From the NCBI GenBank assembly GCA_026745465.1, contig JACYXH010000860.1, positions 44,631 to 108,630 on the forward strand: a stretch of 64,000 nucleotides of DNA. Reading direction: 5' to 3'. Positions 42,516 to 55,335 of the stretch are shown here, piece by piece. Under the pieces are notes generated by a model that searched no databases, was not told where the DNA came from, and saw only the letters and a program-made list of their open reading frames with translations. Source of the stretch: Lota lota. Lineage: Eukaryota; Chordata; Actinopteri; Gadiformes; Lotidae. A program made the position numbers and the translations under genes. Each line of letters opens with the position of its first letter. Within the stretch, counting starts at the first letter, position 1.

Positions 42516-43089
42516 TATTACTGTCTGTCATTCCTTTATTACTGAATTCAAATGGTAATATTGAAAATGCTATGCAATATTTGTGATGATCATTAAGCCT
42601 GGTTACGCTATTGACAAGGTGAGAGATTATTAAGGCACAAACTGTGTGTGCCTGCGTCCTCAAGGCGCACACACACACACATATGGCCCGTAACTGCTAT
42701 TATGAATTATCATTTGTAGGACCCTAAATACACAAAATTGAATAAGTAATATAAACTACAGAATTCAACTGAAAATAACATGTGTTAAATGCTCAATAAC
42801 AGGAAATAACACGTATTTGTTCAATATTCATTAACAGCGTGACACACTTATTATTTTGTAATCTAAAAGCTGTGAATGTGTGAATCTGTCATCTATTCAT
42901 CACCCTCAACACACAGGTAGGTGTTTGTTTCTGAATGTATGCTTATATCAAACAATTACTCCACTACATACAATACTAATATCAATCTTGTGGCTTTAGC
43001 CCAACAGCAAGTGATTCAAAGGGGTACATCAGAGGTCATCACAAGATCAATTAATAAACAGAATGACTTTGGAATAAAGGGGGACTTTT
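42516..43089. other. Inner spacer with arm-related pieces
   Basis: TTTATTACTGAATTCAAATG (42535) is shared with about 34455, and 42890-43085 is a direct-orientation copy of the ~450-bp unit found in the left arm. No gene. Confidence 0.5.
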
Positions 43090-46000
43090 ATATCACTCTG
43101 GCTATTTAAATGTTTTATATTTATCCGTTTGGAAGGTGCTACAACCATCCTACATTTATCAAACCCTGCCCTCATCTGGCCGAAAAGGGTACTACACAAA
43201 TGGAGGGCGCAACATAAACTTATTGCGGCTTTTAGGACTAAGCTAGAAACACCCCGTCTGTTTTAAATTAAAGAGGGCTTAAACAGCACCATACACTATA
43301 GATCTGGTGGCTCTAGCCCAAATGGAAGTCATTCAAACGACCAGGTCAGAGGTCATCACAGGCCTCGACACAACGCAGCCATAACTAACCCGTACAATGA
43401 CTTTGCCATAACACAGAGACGTTGCTTTTATAGGAGTAAAGGCATGACACTATAAAGTTCTACACACAGTCGTTGCAGTCTCATTATAGTACAGTGCAGC
43501 ATGTGCTGTATTATCAGATAATGCCAATATTGGGATAAAGCAACACAAAACAAGTTATTATTTTAACGAAAAACGATCTCATGCAACATATCAACTATGC
43601 AACTGACCTAAATGACATTCGTTCTGACTTCTAAAGTCAGGGTTGTGAGAACAAGCTCTAACTTCTTTAATGTTTTGCCATTATAGGCAGTACATTTGAT
43701 GTAGTACATTTTATCAGACAGTTGGGGTCTGTTACTCTAATGTACGATGGTTCTCCGACCTTCCAAATGTCTAGATACATATTTGAATAGCCAGTCATAT
43801 TAAATACCCCCCCTTATTCCAGTCATTCTGTGCTCCTGTTCATGGTGTTTATCTTGTGATGACCTCTGACCTACACATTTTAAATCACTTGGTGTTGGGC
43901 TAGAGCCACAAGATTGATATTATTACATGTGGTGGAGGCCTCCTTTCCTGTAAGCACAAATTCACCAACCTGTACCGAAAGCTACACCTGTGTGTTCAGG
44001 GTGATGAATACATTACAGATAATGTGTACATATATCACTTGATGGGATATTTGTTCTTATTAGTTTTAATAACTGTATACATAACAGACTATACTCTCTA
44101 AACTAAACCCTACAACTACGCTGGTCTCTAAATGAAACCGTAACACTAAAAACACAACATAGATACTAAAGTCGTGCATTTAAAACTGACTCCAGGTTTC
44201 TAGCTTACTCCTAAAAGACACAATACATTGTTCATATAGATGCCATTTTACGTAGTACATTTTATGTGGTACATTCTATCGCCCAGTTAGGGTCAGTATT
44301 ATTAGAATGCACGATCGTTCTAGAAGCTTCCAAATGGATAAATATTACATTTGAATACCCAGAGTCATATAACCCCCCCACCCCACCCCCCTTATTCAAA
44401 AGTCATTCTGTGCTCCTGTTTATTAATTGATCTTGTGATGACCTCTGACCTACCCATTTAACTCACTTGGTGTTGGGCTAGAGCCACAACATTCATAATG
44501 TTACACGTGGTGGAGGCCTCCTTTCCTGTAAGCACAAATTCAGCAACATGCACCAAAGTAACACCTGTGTGTTCAGGGTGATACATGTACACATTATCTG
44601 TAATGTATTCATCACTTGTTGTGATTAGTTTGATGAAATATAACCCAGCATAGATACATGTCTACATAAGCTGACTCTAAACTAAACCCTACAACTACAC
44701 TCGTCTCTAAACTAATCAATAAAAACACTCTTCATTCATGACAGATCGTCCCTTCTGGTCCGTGGGGTCCGATGTGGGAACACACACGCACACACACATA
44801 AAGTACATAAATCACTTGCTGGGTTAATATTTCTTCTGGTTAGTTTTACTAACTAACACACAACATAGATCCATGTCTACATAACATAGATGACTCTACA
44901 ACTACACTAAAACACACTGATTATTTATGATGTCCTTGATGTCCTTCGTGGGCGAGGGAGTCGTCCTCTTACACGGTGAGCGTGGCGGGGGCCGGAGGTG
45001 GTGCATCGAGACGTCGTCCGGCTCCTGGGCCCTGGAGTCCGGACGCTCCGGGTGTCACCGGTAGGTCTGGTGAGCCGGTCTGTGGAACACAACAATATTG
45101 TTAACATCTTGAATGGTATGGGAGAAATGTAGAATTCTTCTCAAATAAGTGTGGAGAAAAAACAAAGTATCATGGTACCACTCTTGATACTAAGAGGTGA
45201 ATGTGTGTGTCTGCTATGTTGTATGTATACAGCTAGTATATTTCCATACATAGTATCAGACAAGGGCCAAGAGGACAATAAGGGAGCAGTGGATTTACAC
45301 ATAGGATGAGGTAGTGACGTATGGATGTGCAGAATGGAGCATATAGGCCAAAGTCTGGGGAGAGGCCAGTTAGTTCTTTTACAAACTAACTCAGCTTTTG
45401 TTGTTACTCGTTCCAAGTGACAATAAAGTCTTCTGTACCGCTCTTATTTTGTTAAAGTGCTTATCCACCACAATGGCACTAATAAATGACAGTTGAATGG
45501 CTGTAATCCATTATTCAATGACATCTTACTCAGCGAGGGGACGTGGGCCACAAACCAAGGAGGGTCCTGGTGGTCCTGCCTCACAGTGGGGGGGCTGGTC
45601 TTTGGCAGGCTGGCCTCTTGGCAGAGGAGGAGGAGGCTGCACAGGATGGGGACCTTGAGGCACGGGGAGGGCTGGGAACACACACACACAGCTGTGGTAG
45701 AATACACACACACAGCTGTAGCAGAACAATACACATACACAGCTGTAGTAGAACACACACACACACACACAGCTGTAGCAGAACAACACACACACACAGC
45801 TGTAGCAGAACAATACACACACACAGACATCACACTCATTTGAATTCAGTAATAAATGAATGAACCATAACGAATGATTGACTGACATTAATTACTGATA
45901 GACTACGTATTCATTCAGTCACTTTTATTCACGCTAAACTCCACTGATGTCAGAAACATTTACCAAGTGTTATAAAGAGTCACTTATTAATTACAAGATT

Positions 46001-46549
46001 AAAAGGACATGCAGCAGCTTTAGCAGACTACTAGTCTATCACGTTGTTATTGCATAGCCATCTGAATATTATCATTGGACTTCACTAAGGAATGTATTAA
46101 TGCACCGGAACCAATGATTGACTGAATGAATACGTAGTCTATTAATAATTCATATCCATCAGTTGTATTCACCCTAATCTCCACTGATGTCCCAAACGGT
46201 TATCAAGTGTTACAAAGAGTCATTTGGTTTTTATTCGATTTTCAGCTTAGAAAACAGCACAATGGGATTTGGTAAATGTGTGGGGGTGAGGGATTTCTAC
46301 TCTCAGCCCTGTAAGTATCCCTTTATGTATCTTTTGAGCAGAGACCCAATCCCTACCCACTATTAAGACATTTGGCTTAAGACGCTTTTACATTTACAAA
46401 AGCCTCATTAGCGACACTAAATCACCAATCAGTGTGGGTTGTACCATGTGACCCCATCCTGCCCTGTACGAGGACCACCAGTACCACATTCAGCTCTCTC
46501 TCCTCAGTGGTTTTCCCTTTAGAGTCGGGTGTCACTCGCCCCACAAGGA

Positions 46550-46800
46550 CGTCTTTCACCAGGCAGGTCCTCCAGCACGGCTCTGCCATCAGCTTCCCTC
46601 TGCCACGCCTTCCTGGTGGTAACAAACAGTGCTAGTTGGGACTCAATGTCCACTCACAACCGGGGAAGTAAAGGTGAGGGTAGAGGGGAGTTTAAGATTA
46701 AGGTAGAGGAGGTTACGGTTAGGGTTGATGGGAGGGGAGGTTAAGGTAGAGGGGGGAAGAGGTGAGAGGGGAGGTTAAGGTGAGGGTGGGGGGAAAGGAG
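46550..46800 (+). repeat. ~240-bp direct repeat, copy next to PLE-R 3' side
   Basis: CACCAGGCAGGTCCTCC to GGTTAGGGTTGATGGGAGG, repeated with few changes at about 52905-53080. In the left arm only one copy of this block is seen (about 33560-33760, in reverse complement). Confidence 0.88.
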
Positions 46801-48100
46801 AGGTTAGGTTTTTATGTTATATTTCAGTTTTTGTTGGTCAGTCCGACCCTGGGTGCACTGGCACACCATCTCTCCGTCCCTTTCTTTCATCTTGATTCAT
46901 TGTAGCATGTTTTCATGTTTTTTCATTCTTTTGTTGTGTTTCTTTTCTTTGCAGGGATAAAAGAGTAAAAAGGAGAAGGAGAAGAGGAGCTGCAGCTGGA
47001 GTCTGAGGAAGGAGAGGAACCAAGGTACGTTTGCATTTGTTATTCTATAACTTTTTGGATTTTTTCCATTTTTCATTTTCCCAGGAGGAGCCAAGAGAGA
47101 GCAGGCCAGCGCCGGTATTAGCGGGGGTCCAGGGGGATATGGGCCCCCCAGCATGGCTGTCGGGTAAGTAAAAACACACTTCTAATAAATGAATATAAAA
47201 TGGAGTAAGGCACAGGGAGGAGAAAGGATAAAAAGTGAGCAACCCCTATTTATAGTCCCGCTGGGGGGATCTTTGTGAAAAGAGGTCCCTAATTCACCCG
47301 CCCACACACACACACACAAACATACACACACACACGCATATATGTATATATACATATATACATATACACCCACACATACACAAACATATACATATATATG
47401 TATATATATACACATACACACACATATATACACATACATACATACATATGCATACATATATACATATAAACCCACACACATATCCACACACACACACACA
47501 CATCCATAATAATGATGATAATAATATTAACAGTAATAACTAATCATAAACTAACCCTCTATAAATAATACATGCTGATCACACATAAATAGTATATGGA
47601 AAAAGGCATAGTTATGAACACACACACACACAAAAAAGGGGAAAGTAAAAAATAAGTGCTTGGTAAAATAATGATGAGAAGCATCAATATTAGAAAACCC
47701 ATTAAAGATAAATAAGTGCAGGGTGATACAATTGGAATAAGAAAATGGATAAAAAATCATTAAAGAATATAAGTAACAAATATATAAATCCATGAATAAT
47801 AAATAAATGAATGAAGAAACACAAATGTATAAAATAGAGAATGTCTTGAAAACCATGTAACCATTCAGATTCATACAATCATCCCAGAATTAAAAGCTCC
47901 AGCGGACTAAAATAAGATAAATGAATGACAATAAAAGAGGTCCAAAGCCTCAATAAAACCGTGTGCCCATGGAATATGGGTAAGTGCTATAAACATGAGA
48001 AATGCATGCAACATCATATATACATATTTGGCCCGACGCCATGCAGGGAACCCCCAAAGGAGGCGACCCAGGACGTCCCAGCGCCCAGGGCCCCGCCCCA
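46800..48100. other. PLE-R 3' flank, right-arm only
   Basis: No counterpart in the left arm. Two short blocks on the plus strand have splice-like borders (TTTGCAG at about 46955 to AACCAAGGTACG, and TTCCCAG at about 47092 to GTCGGGTAAGT), but neither gives a convincing coding frame. 47300-47515 is a (CA)/(TA) microsatellite, followed by AT-rich DNA. It may be part of the element or an older neighbour. Confidence 0.4.
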
Positions 48101-48149
48101 GCGTGGCCCCTACTCCCTCATGTTAAGGCCCAAGGGGGTAAGTGTTTTT

Positions 48150-48720
48150 CATTGTTAGATCCATCTGTGTTCCGCTGCCTTCCTCTGTCTGTCCGACCAG
48201 CACGCCTTCATCTCCAGCCCAGTGATGAGTAGTGAGGTGACCGGATGTTGTTGGAAGTGTTGTACGAGGTGAGTGTTGAGTGTGCCTATGTGTATTGTGT
48301 AGAAATGTTGTTTGAGTCTAACTAATATGGTGGGTTTGGTTTCTCCAATGTATATATTATGGCAATCTGAGCAGGTGATGGCATATATTATGTTTTTATT
48401 GTGTATGGTGATGTTTTGCGGGATAGGGCTGGAGGTGGAGGCGTGCCGGTTCAGGATGACCGCCAGCTGCCTAAAGTGGCCTTGGTGTGGAGAGGGGGCG
48501 CTTCTGATTTCCGTGGAGAAGGATATCCTGCAGGATAGGGTTCTTACGGTAGGCCCATATTATTTTGTGGTTTTGGAGTGTGTGATTGTTGTGTTGTGCG
48601 CGAGTGAAAGCGTGTTTCAGTTTGGAGTGTAAGATGTTTTGTGTGAATGTGCTGATGAGTGGTATGATTTGTGTGTGTGACTGGGGTCCCCGATCAACTC
48701 CTCTCCTGATGTCAGGGGTC
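48150..48720 (-). pseudogene. GIY-YIG endonuclease of PLE-R
   Basis: The linker ILHSKLKHAFTRAQ and IIWAYRKNPILQDILLHG is open to about 48471. In a second frame NIIYAITCSDC and IYIGETKPTILVRLKQHF give the GIY and YIG motifs with a Cys pair, at about 48395-48300. WSDRQRKAAEHRWI follows, then in-frame TAA and TGA, then LTPLGLN. It is the ortholog of the part that is expanded 13-fold in the left-arm element, but single here. Broken by a frameshift and two stops. Confidence 0.82.
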
Positions 48721-48936
48721 CCCTCAGGAAACCTGTTGGGGAAGATAACCTGACTCAGGGAACCAGGCCCTCCTAGTGGAAGCCCCGCCTCCACCGGCCC
48801 GTGGTGGGGGACGGACGCTGTGTCCGCCCCCCCAGTGTGGGAGGGGGGCCGGTTAAGGTGAGGCGTAGAGGAGGGAAGGTGGTTATGGTTAGGGTTAGGG
48901 AGATGGAGGGGGTCCCTAGCAGAGGCCCCAGGTGGG

Positions 48937-50800
48937 TTAATGGGAGACGCAGTAGGTGACCGAGAGCTGGCTAGAATGTACCGCTGTGGATGAAAGATGG
49001 TTATGGTGAGACGTAGTGGGTGGTGAGTGGTTGGGATGAGGCGCACGGGGGGGCGGGGGGTTAGGATTAGGGTGGGGGGAGGCGGCGGGTGATTGGCCCC
49101 CACTAGCAGAGTCGTGAGACCCCGGTGGTGTGGGGTCCCCTATGGAGGCGTGAGGCACCAGTTCTGCCAGTGTGCTGGACTTGATGGAGCACAGAAAGCG
49201 CCTTGTGTACCCCCTGGCCCTCAGGACCCGGAAGAGGGTCCTGATGGCCCCGTGCATGTCCGTCTCCTCTGTGCAGAGTCTGTGAAACCCTATGATTTGG
49301 GATTTAATTATACCCGCCAATGTGTGCTTGGGGTGGAAACTACTTTTGTGTAGGAGTGCGTGTGTGTCCGTGGGTTTGAAATATACTTTTGTGTAAAGGA
49401 CTGTGTGTGGTGCATTTATGTGTGGGAAGAATACGGTTGTGTCCAGAAAGTCCATGTGTTGTGCGTGTTGTGTGTACTTAACCTTAATTGTGGGATGGTG
49501 TGTATTCAGTATGTGTATGAATTGCAGGAAGTGATCTAAACTATGCGGCCAGACCCTGAAGATGTCGTCCAGGAAGCGACAGTACACCTGTGGCAGCAAT
49601 GGGCATTTCTTTAGAGCAGTATGCTCAAAGTCCGCCATGTAGATGTTGGCATAGCTGGGTGCTAACTTTTTGCCCATTGCTGTGCCGTGCGTCTGGAGGT
49701 AATGCTTGTCATTAAAGACAAAGTCATTCCTGCGCAGGCTGATGGTGAGTAATTCTAACAGGTGACTGTCGGGCCTGTCGGGATCTGGGTGACGCAGGCC
49801 AGAATCTATGTCCATGTTGGTGTACAGTGAATCTATATCAATGGTGAATAAAAAGGCATGTGTGGAAACCCGTGTCCTGTTTATTGTCTGGATGAAATGA
49901 TATGTGTCCTTGATGGAACTGGGGTGTCTGCGGGAGAGGGGACTGAGGTAGTGTTTGATGAACTCAGCTGCTGGGGAGGACTCTACCACAGTGGGAGATG
50001 ATGGGACGTCCCGGCGGCACCAAGAAAGGGACCGTCCAGGACTCGGGCGCCTTGTGGGTTTTGGGCAGGAGGTAGAACAGGCGTTCACGTGGTGTGTCTG
50101 GGCCGTCTAAGTATATTTTCTGTCTATGTGAAATGTATTTAAGTCTATGTAGATCAGTAAATATGCTGTGAATTTGCTGTTGTGTAGCCAATTGGAGCGA
50201 TTCCTGTATGGGTCTGTAATGTAATGTGTTGGCTAACTGTGTGTGTGCTTCTAAGAGATATTGTTGTGTATCTAAGATGACTATTTTGGAGCCTTTGTCG
50301 GCGGGTTTAATAACTATGAGTTTGTATTTACCCAGGTGTCTCAGTGCTGTATGTTCTTGTTTAGTAATGTTGGGTGTATCTAAGGTGTTGGTTGAGTGGT
50401 TATGTAGGGCTATGTGTTTGTATTTACCCAGGTGTCTCAGTGCTGTATGTTCTTGTTTAGTAATGTTGGGTGTATCTAAGGTGTTGGTTGAGTGGTTATG
50501 TAGGGCTATGTGTTTGTATTTACCCAGGTGTCTCAGTGCTGTATGTTCTTGTTTAGTAATGTTGGGTGTATCTAAGGTGTTGGTTGAGTGGTTATGTAGG
50601 GCTATGTGTTTATTGTTATGGAGGAGTGTGGTGAGGTTTTCCGACAAGACGCCCGCCGGTGGTTCCCAGCCAGACGGCCCCTGAAAAGGTGGAATGGGTC
50701 CACCGGGACAGTGGTGGAAAAATTCAATAAGTTTGAGGGACCGGTTGTATTTGTAAATGTCTCTGAGAAACTGTTGTTTCTCAGAGACCTGGGGGGTGGG
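48937..50800 (-). pseudogene. Penelope-type reverse transcriptase of PLE-R
   Basis: Begins near FLRDIYKYNRSLKLIEFF (about 50790-50735). A frame at 50647-49964 holds LIVIKPADKGSKIVIL and LFYLLPKTHKAPESWTVPF; another at 50088-48937 holds FIKHYLSPLS, FTIDIDSLYTNMDI, GTAMGKKLAPSYANIYMADF, catalytic FLDD at 49564-49575 in RFLDDIF, and TKVYFKPTDTHALLH, SSFHPKHTLAGIIKSQI. These are hallmark Penelope blocks. The two frames overlap, so there is one frameshift between them near 49990. Confidence 0.88.
50321..50608 (-). repeat. 96-bp in-frame triplication within PLE-R
   Basis: TTTGTATTTACCCAGGTGTC occurs at 50321, 50417 and 50513, a 96-base period. On the minus strand it triplicates a 32-residue segment (HIALHNHSTNTLDTP... 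ALRHLGKY) just before the KPADKG block. Confidence 0.95.
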
Positions 50801-50834
50801 TGAAGGGGGTGTCCCTGCTGGGACTTAGCCCCCT

Positions 50835-51595
50835 TATCTATTTGAACTGTGCTAACCAGTTGTCTAATGTGTCTGTTGCAGTTTGTGGTGTCCAGTGTAT
50901 ATTGTCGGTCTGGGTGTGAAATGAGTGGTGGTGAATTTCAAATAATGTGTTGTATTTTAAAGTGATGTATGCATTAAAGTGTTTGAGTGTATCCTGGTGT
51001 GATAATTGATGATGGGGACATAGATTGTGGCCCGCGGGTATGTTTCTGTGGCTCTACAGTGAAGTGCCTGAAGCTGGCCCACTGCCGTCTCGGGCCCCTG
51101 CCCCATGTTGTTGATGCCCAGAGAGAGCACCACAATCTTAGTGTCCAGGTTAATGGGGCTTTTTTGGAGGATCTGTGCAATATGGAAGCAGTTGGCACCG
51201 GGATAACTGTCGATTTGGACGTCTATGTGTGTGTGGGGAGGGATCAGACTCAGGTTTGAGTCACCGATGATCACTACGGGTTTGATGGAATCAATAGTCC
51301 AATCCCTGACTTTATACCTCGTAGGATCGTGTCTGTTGATGTTGAATGTCGTCTTATTCGGTCGAGGCTTGGGGTCGGTGGTTACACTCGGCCGTCTGCG
51401 CTCGGGAGTGAGGGTGCGGGGACTTAAAGTGGCCGAATTAAGAGCGTGGTGGAGTCTCTGCTGTATAATGTGTTGTGAAGGTGTGCTAACGGACTGGCTG
51501 GCCAGTGGAGGAGACCTGTTGTTAGAGGTGGCTTCAGATTGGGATTGCTGTGTGGGACATTTCCCTTTGCTTTGACCCATCATCACCTTAGCCAC
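50835..51595 (-). pseudogene. SGNH-hydrolase domain of PLE-R
   Basis: A Ser/Gln/Arg-rich linker leads into SIKPVVIIGDSNLSLIP, where GDSN (51254-51265) is the catalytic Ser block. SYPGANCFHIAQIL is block II and VVLSLGINNMG block III. The frame breaks at about 50957; in another frame TDNIHWTPQTA (DNIHW at 50892-50906) supplies the Asp/His block. The domain ends with TAG about 60 bases further. All catalytic blocks of an SGNH esterase are therefore present in order, with one frameshift. Its place directly upstream of the reverse transcriptase is repeated in the left-arm element. Confidence 0.8.
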
Positions 51596-51891
51596 CTGCT
51601 TGGGTCTCTCCGCTGTACCTACACCAGTCCGGGTCTGTGGTGGGGCCCGCTGCTTGGATGAGCCTGCAGGACGGGAAACAGAGTGAGTTTGGGGTGGACT
51701 GGTGTCTGTGTCTATAGCTTCTATTGAGGAGGAAACTGAAGAGACTATGTGGCTGAGTTGATGTACTTTCAGGTGGGTGTATGTAGGTGCCGGTGGTGCT
51801 GTCTCTGGGCTCGTGGTGGGCGAGCGCTGGGACGACAGTGGACTACGGAGTGAGTGGGTGACCGTATTGAGGACCTGGGCCTCTACGTGGA

Positions 51892-52900
51892 CTATTCTGC
51901 CAGCCGGGGGCCCAGGCGCCGGGGTGGAGGAGGGTACCTGGGGGGTATTATTACCAGGGGCCTTATTGGGAGTAGTGGGGATGAGGGGTGAAAATCCTCC
52001 ACAAATAGTATACTATCGGCATCCAGGCCCCCAGTCGGCAAGGCCCTAACCCACGCCTTTGGTTGAGCAGGGGAAGGGGGGGAGGAAAGGGGGGGAGGGG
52101 TTGTGACCGGGGTTGGGGGAGGAGGAGATAGAGCTCGTGTCTGTTCCCCCTCGGGAGTTGCCCTCCCGGAGCCATAATTGGCCAGTGGTGTAGGTCTGGC
52201 CGTGGGGGGGATCGTCAGTGTGTTAACAAGACGACTCCTCTCCCTGGGTGCTCTGGGGGCCAATCCGGGTGGTGGGCTCCTCATACGGTAGCTGGGGAGT
52301 GTGGGGCGAGTGTGGGAGATGGTAGGGTGGGGGGGTATAGGGCTGGGGTGGGTAGGGGGAGTGGGCCTGGGGAGTAGGGGGAGGAGGGGAGTGGGGTTGG
52401 GTAGGGGGGGCAGGGGGAGGGGGGAGTGGGCAGGGTGGTGGGAGCGTAGGAGAGGGGGAATCTGGCAGGAGGATGGAGGAGGAGGGCGAGTGCGGGGCCT
52501 GGGGAGGGGGGGATGGAGGGTGGTGAGAGGGTTAGGGGGTCTAGGAGGTGGTGAGGAGAGATCAGGGACGGCAGTGGTAAGATGTTTGTATGTCTGAGGG
52601 AGGGTGGTGGGCCAGAACCGGTGTTTATACCGGGTGCGGGCCCACCTCCTCAAAAGGAAGGCCTGTGGGAAGGAGGGTGGTTAAAACAGTTTGGTAATGT
52701 TCATTTAAAATGACCAGCTTCTGCTTCAGCCAGTTGTCCGTGTTCTGCTTGACCCTGTTGGCTGTAGTTGGGTTAGGGCATGCAGGTTTGATGAACTCGG
52801 CTAGCTTACCCACCTGTCTGAGCATCCCTGCTGGTGGTGTGTTGGTGGTGATGGCGTGTGAAATGATATTTTGGTGGTGTACTGCTTGTATCCTGCCTGC
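51892..52900 (-). pseudogene. PLE-R N-terminal and proline-rich region
   Basis: The first part reads FIKPACPNPTTANRVKQ and NWLKQKLVILNEHYQTVL, then a stop after GPHPV. The following 762-base frame is extremely Pro-rich (PPRPPNPLTTLHPPLPRP and similar) and ends GLDADSILFVEDFHP. By position this is the ORF1 part of the element. I do not recognise the fold of the first part. The plus strand here is very G-rich. Confidence 0.55.
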
Positions 52901-52904
52901 TTCA

Positions 52905-53260
52905 CCAGGCAGGTCCTCCAGCACGGCTCTGCCATCAGCTTCCCTCTGCCACGCCTTCCTGGTGGTAACAAACAGTGCTAGTTGGGACTCAATGTCCGCT
53001 CACAACCGGGGAGGTAAAGGTGAGGGTAGAGGGGAGTTTAAGATTAAGGTAGAGGAGGTTACGGTTAGGGTAGATGGGAGGGGGGAGGGGAGGTTAAGGT
53101 AGAGGGGGGAAGGGGGAGAGGGGAGGTTAAGGTGAGGGTGGGGGGAGAGGGGAGGTTAGGATTAAGGTAGAGGAGGTTACGGTTAGGGTAGAGGTTAAGG
53201 TAAGGGTAGAGGTTAAGGTAAGGGTAGAGGTTAAGTTTAGGGTAGAGGTTAAGGTTAGAG
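52905..53260 (+). repeat. ~240-bp direct repeat and telomere-like GGTTAGGG/GGTTAAGG tract
   Basis: The second copy of the 46550-46800 block, followed by GAGGTTAAGGTGAGGG, GGTTACGGTTAGGG and GAGGTTAAGGTAAGGGTA repeats up to 53260. This lies upstream (5' side) of PLE-R. Confidence 0.85.
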
Positions 53261-54729
53261 AATATTGTATAATGCTAATATATACGTGTATTAGTCAACT
53301 CATTATGGACATTTAACTTACCTCACAACATGCTGAAAACGCAACACAACAAGGTAGGAGAAGTTTCTATTAGAAAACTCCATTAGTATACATTTGAACA
53401 TTTTTGCACACATTGAAACATTTTGGGGAAGCCTTGTCCATTGTCCAGTCCAATTTTGAAACCAATTAGAGCGGTATATTGTGAAAGCAGCCCATGTATT
53501 CAACCATCTCACCCTAACTCTTTCCCTAACACTGAACCCTAACTCCTTGAAGGACAAGGAGCCTCCCACTGTGGGAAGGAAACCTTGATGGAACACACTA
53601 GGAGGGATCCTAGTGCGCAACATATGGTGACAAAGTCAAGTTCAATTAGTTTAATTCAAGAGCATACCTCTGGTCACATGACATGCAGAACACACTGTTT
53701 ACCTTCCAAAGTCCTCAGCAGTCACATGGCAGTCCTCCACGCTGATCCTGGTGGGTCATCTGGGTCATCTAGTCACAACTCAATCAGGATATGAACAAAA
53801 GCCGTCTCCAACCTCATTTATCATTTATTAAATTAAAAAATACAACTTTTAGAGCTTAGTGAGAAAGTAGAGCAGACCCTACAGCAGTCACATTTAGAAC
53901 AAAACTGAGTCGAAATAAATCCTGTTATCTCATAGCGCCATTAACCCAGGGAATGCTTTCTCAAAATCATTTGGATTAGAAGGGATGGCTGCAGTGACAG
54001 CTTTAGGACTAGTTGAGTAACTGTTGTGGAAATATTAAATCCTACCTATAATATACAACTATATACTAATTATATAAACCTTGTTTATATAACTACTAGT
54101 CAACTGAAAATGAATGTGTATACATTCTCCTTGGACCTAGAGATACCTCCCTTCCTTTCTCTAATTGAAAGGTGTTAAGCTAGTTTACATTTGCATTGCC
54201 ACTGTAGCCATGAAGTCTGATACTGAGGCCATGCCAATCTACTTCTTTGTTGTGTAGATTCCTTTAACTGTCCTGCAGCCTTGTGGACATGTCCACTTCA
54301 CCCATAGTGTCTCTCCCACCATGACTGACTTCAGCCATGGCCAGTCCTAAAGTCTCCACCATGGTCACTCCCCCTCACCTTTGTACTTCCTGCCCACCAT
54401 GTGATATAAGAATCATGTGCACCCATTGTCTCATTGAATGGATGCTTGGTAGCTTTGCTGCCTGCATCTTCCCATGATCATGCTCCAAAATTCAATCAAA
54501 TATTTTGCTGTCAAGAAGTGTCTATAAAGAAGTTTTTCTTCATCAGTGGCTAGTTTAGTAGTAGCAGTAGTACTCTATTCCATTGAGGTGGAAGTGATAA
54601 TCACTTTAGAGACGGGTGTCCTTACCCCCACGAGGGAAGTCCTTCACCAGGCAGGTCCTCCAGCCATCAGCTCCCCTCCGCCACCGAGTCCTGGTCTGGC
54701 AACAAACAGCAGTGGTTTAGTCTCAACGT

Positions 54730-55335
54730 CTGGTAACTACAGCGTTATCTGGTCTGGTAACCAACAGTGGTAGTTTGTCTGGTAACTACAGCATTATCTG
54801 GTCTGGTAACCAACAGTGGTAGTTTGTCTGGTAACTACAGCATTATTTAGTCTGGTAACCAACAGTGGTAGTTCGTCTGGTAACTACAGCATTATCTGGT
54901 CTGGTAACCAACAGTGGTAGTTTGTCTGGTAACTACAGCATTATCTGGTCTGGTAACCAACAATGGTAGTTTGTCTGGTAACTACAACATTATCTGGTCT
55001 GGTAACCAACAGTGGTAGTTTGTCTGGTAACTACAGGATTATTTAGTCTGGTAACCAACAGTGGTAGTTTGTCTGGTAACTACAGCATTGTTTAGTCTGG
55101 TAACCAACAGTGGTAGTTTGTCTGGTAACTACAGCATTATCTGGTCTGGTAACCAACAGTGGTAGTTTGTCTGGTAACTACAGCATTATCTGGTCTGGTA
55201 ACCAACAGTGGTAGTTTGTCTGGTAACTACAGCATTATTTAGTCTGGTAACCAACAGTGGTAGTTTGTCTGGTAACAAATAGCGGTAGTTAGTCTGGTAA
55301 CAAACACAGCAGTAGTTTGTCTGGTAACACAAGCA
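54730..55335. repeat. 49-bp tandem repeat, right-arm copy, ~12 units
   Basis: Reverse complement of the array at 27030-27835 (CTGGTAACCAACAGTGGTAG plus TTTGTCTGGTAACTACAGCA), with fewer units. Confidence 0.95.

Larger units (their letters stand above)
48100..52900 (-). mobile_element. Penelope-like element in right arm (PLE-R), near complete
   Basis: Read on the minus strand: an N-terminal region (52900 to about 52625), a proline-rich region, an SGNH hydrolase (51300-50835), a Penelope-type reverse transcriptase (about 50800-49000), a GIY-YIG endonuclease (about 48700-48150) and a PLGLN end. Frames change several times and stops interrupt the end, so it is inactive. It is longer at its 5' end than the left-arm element and shows what the left one has lost. 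The 5' junction at 52900/52901 is sharp: arm sequence (CACCAGGCAGGTCC) stops abruptly. Confidence 0.85.

Noticed and set aside
46955..47170. Two splice-bounded blocks beside PLE-R as exons of a gene
   Set aside because: The first block is open only over a short basic stretch before a stop, and the second gives only a low-complexity Gly-rich frame; there is no continuity between them.
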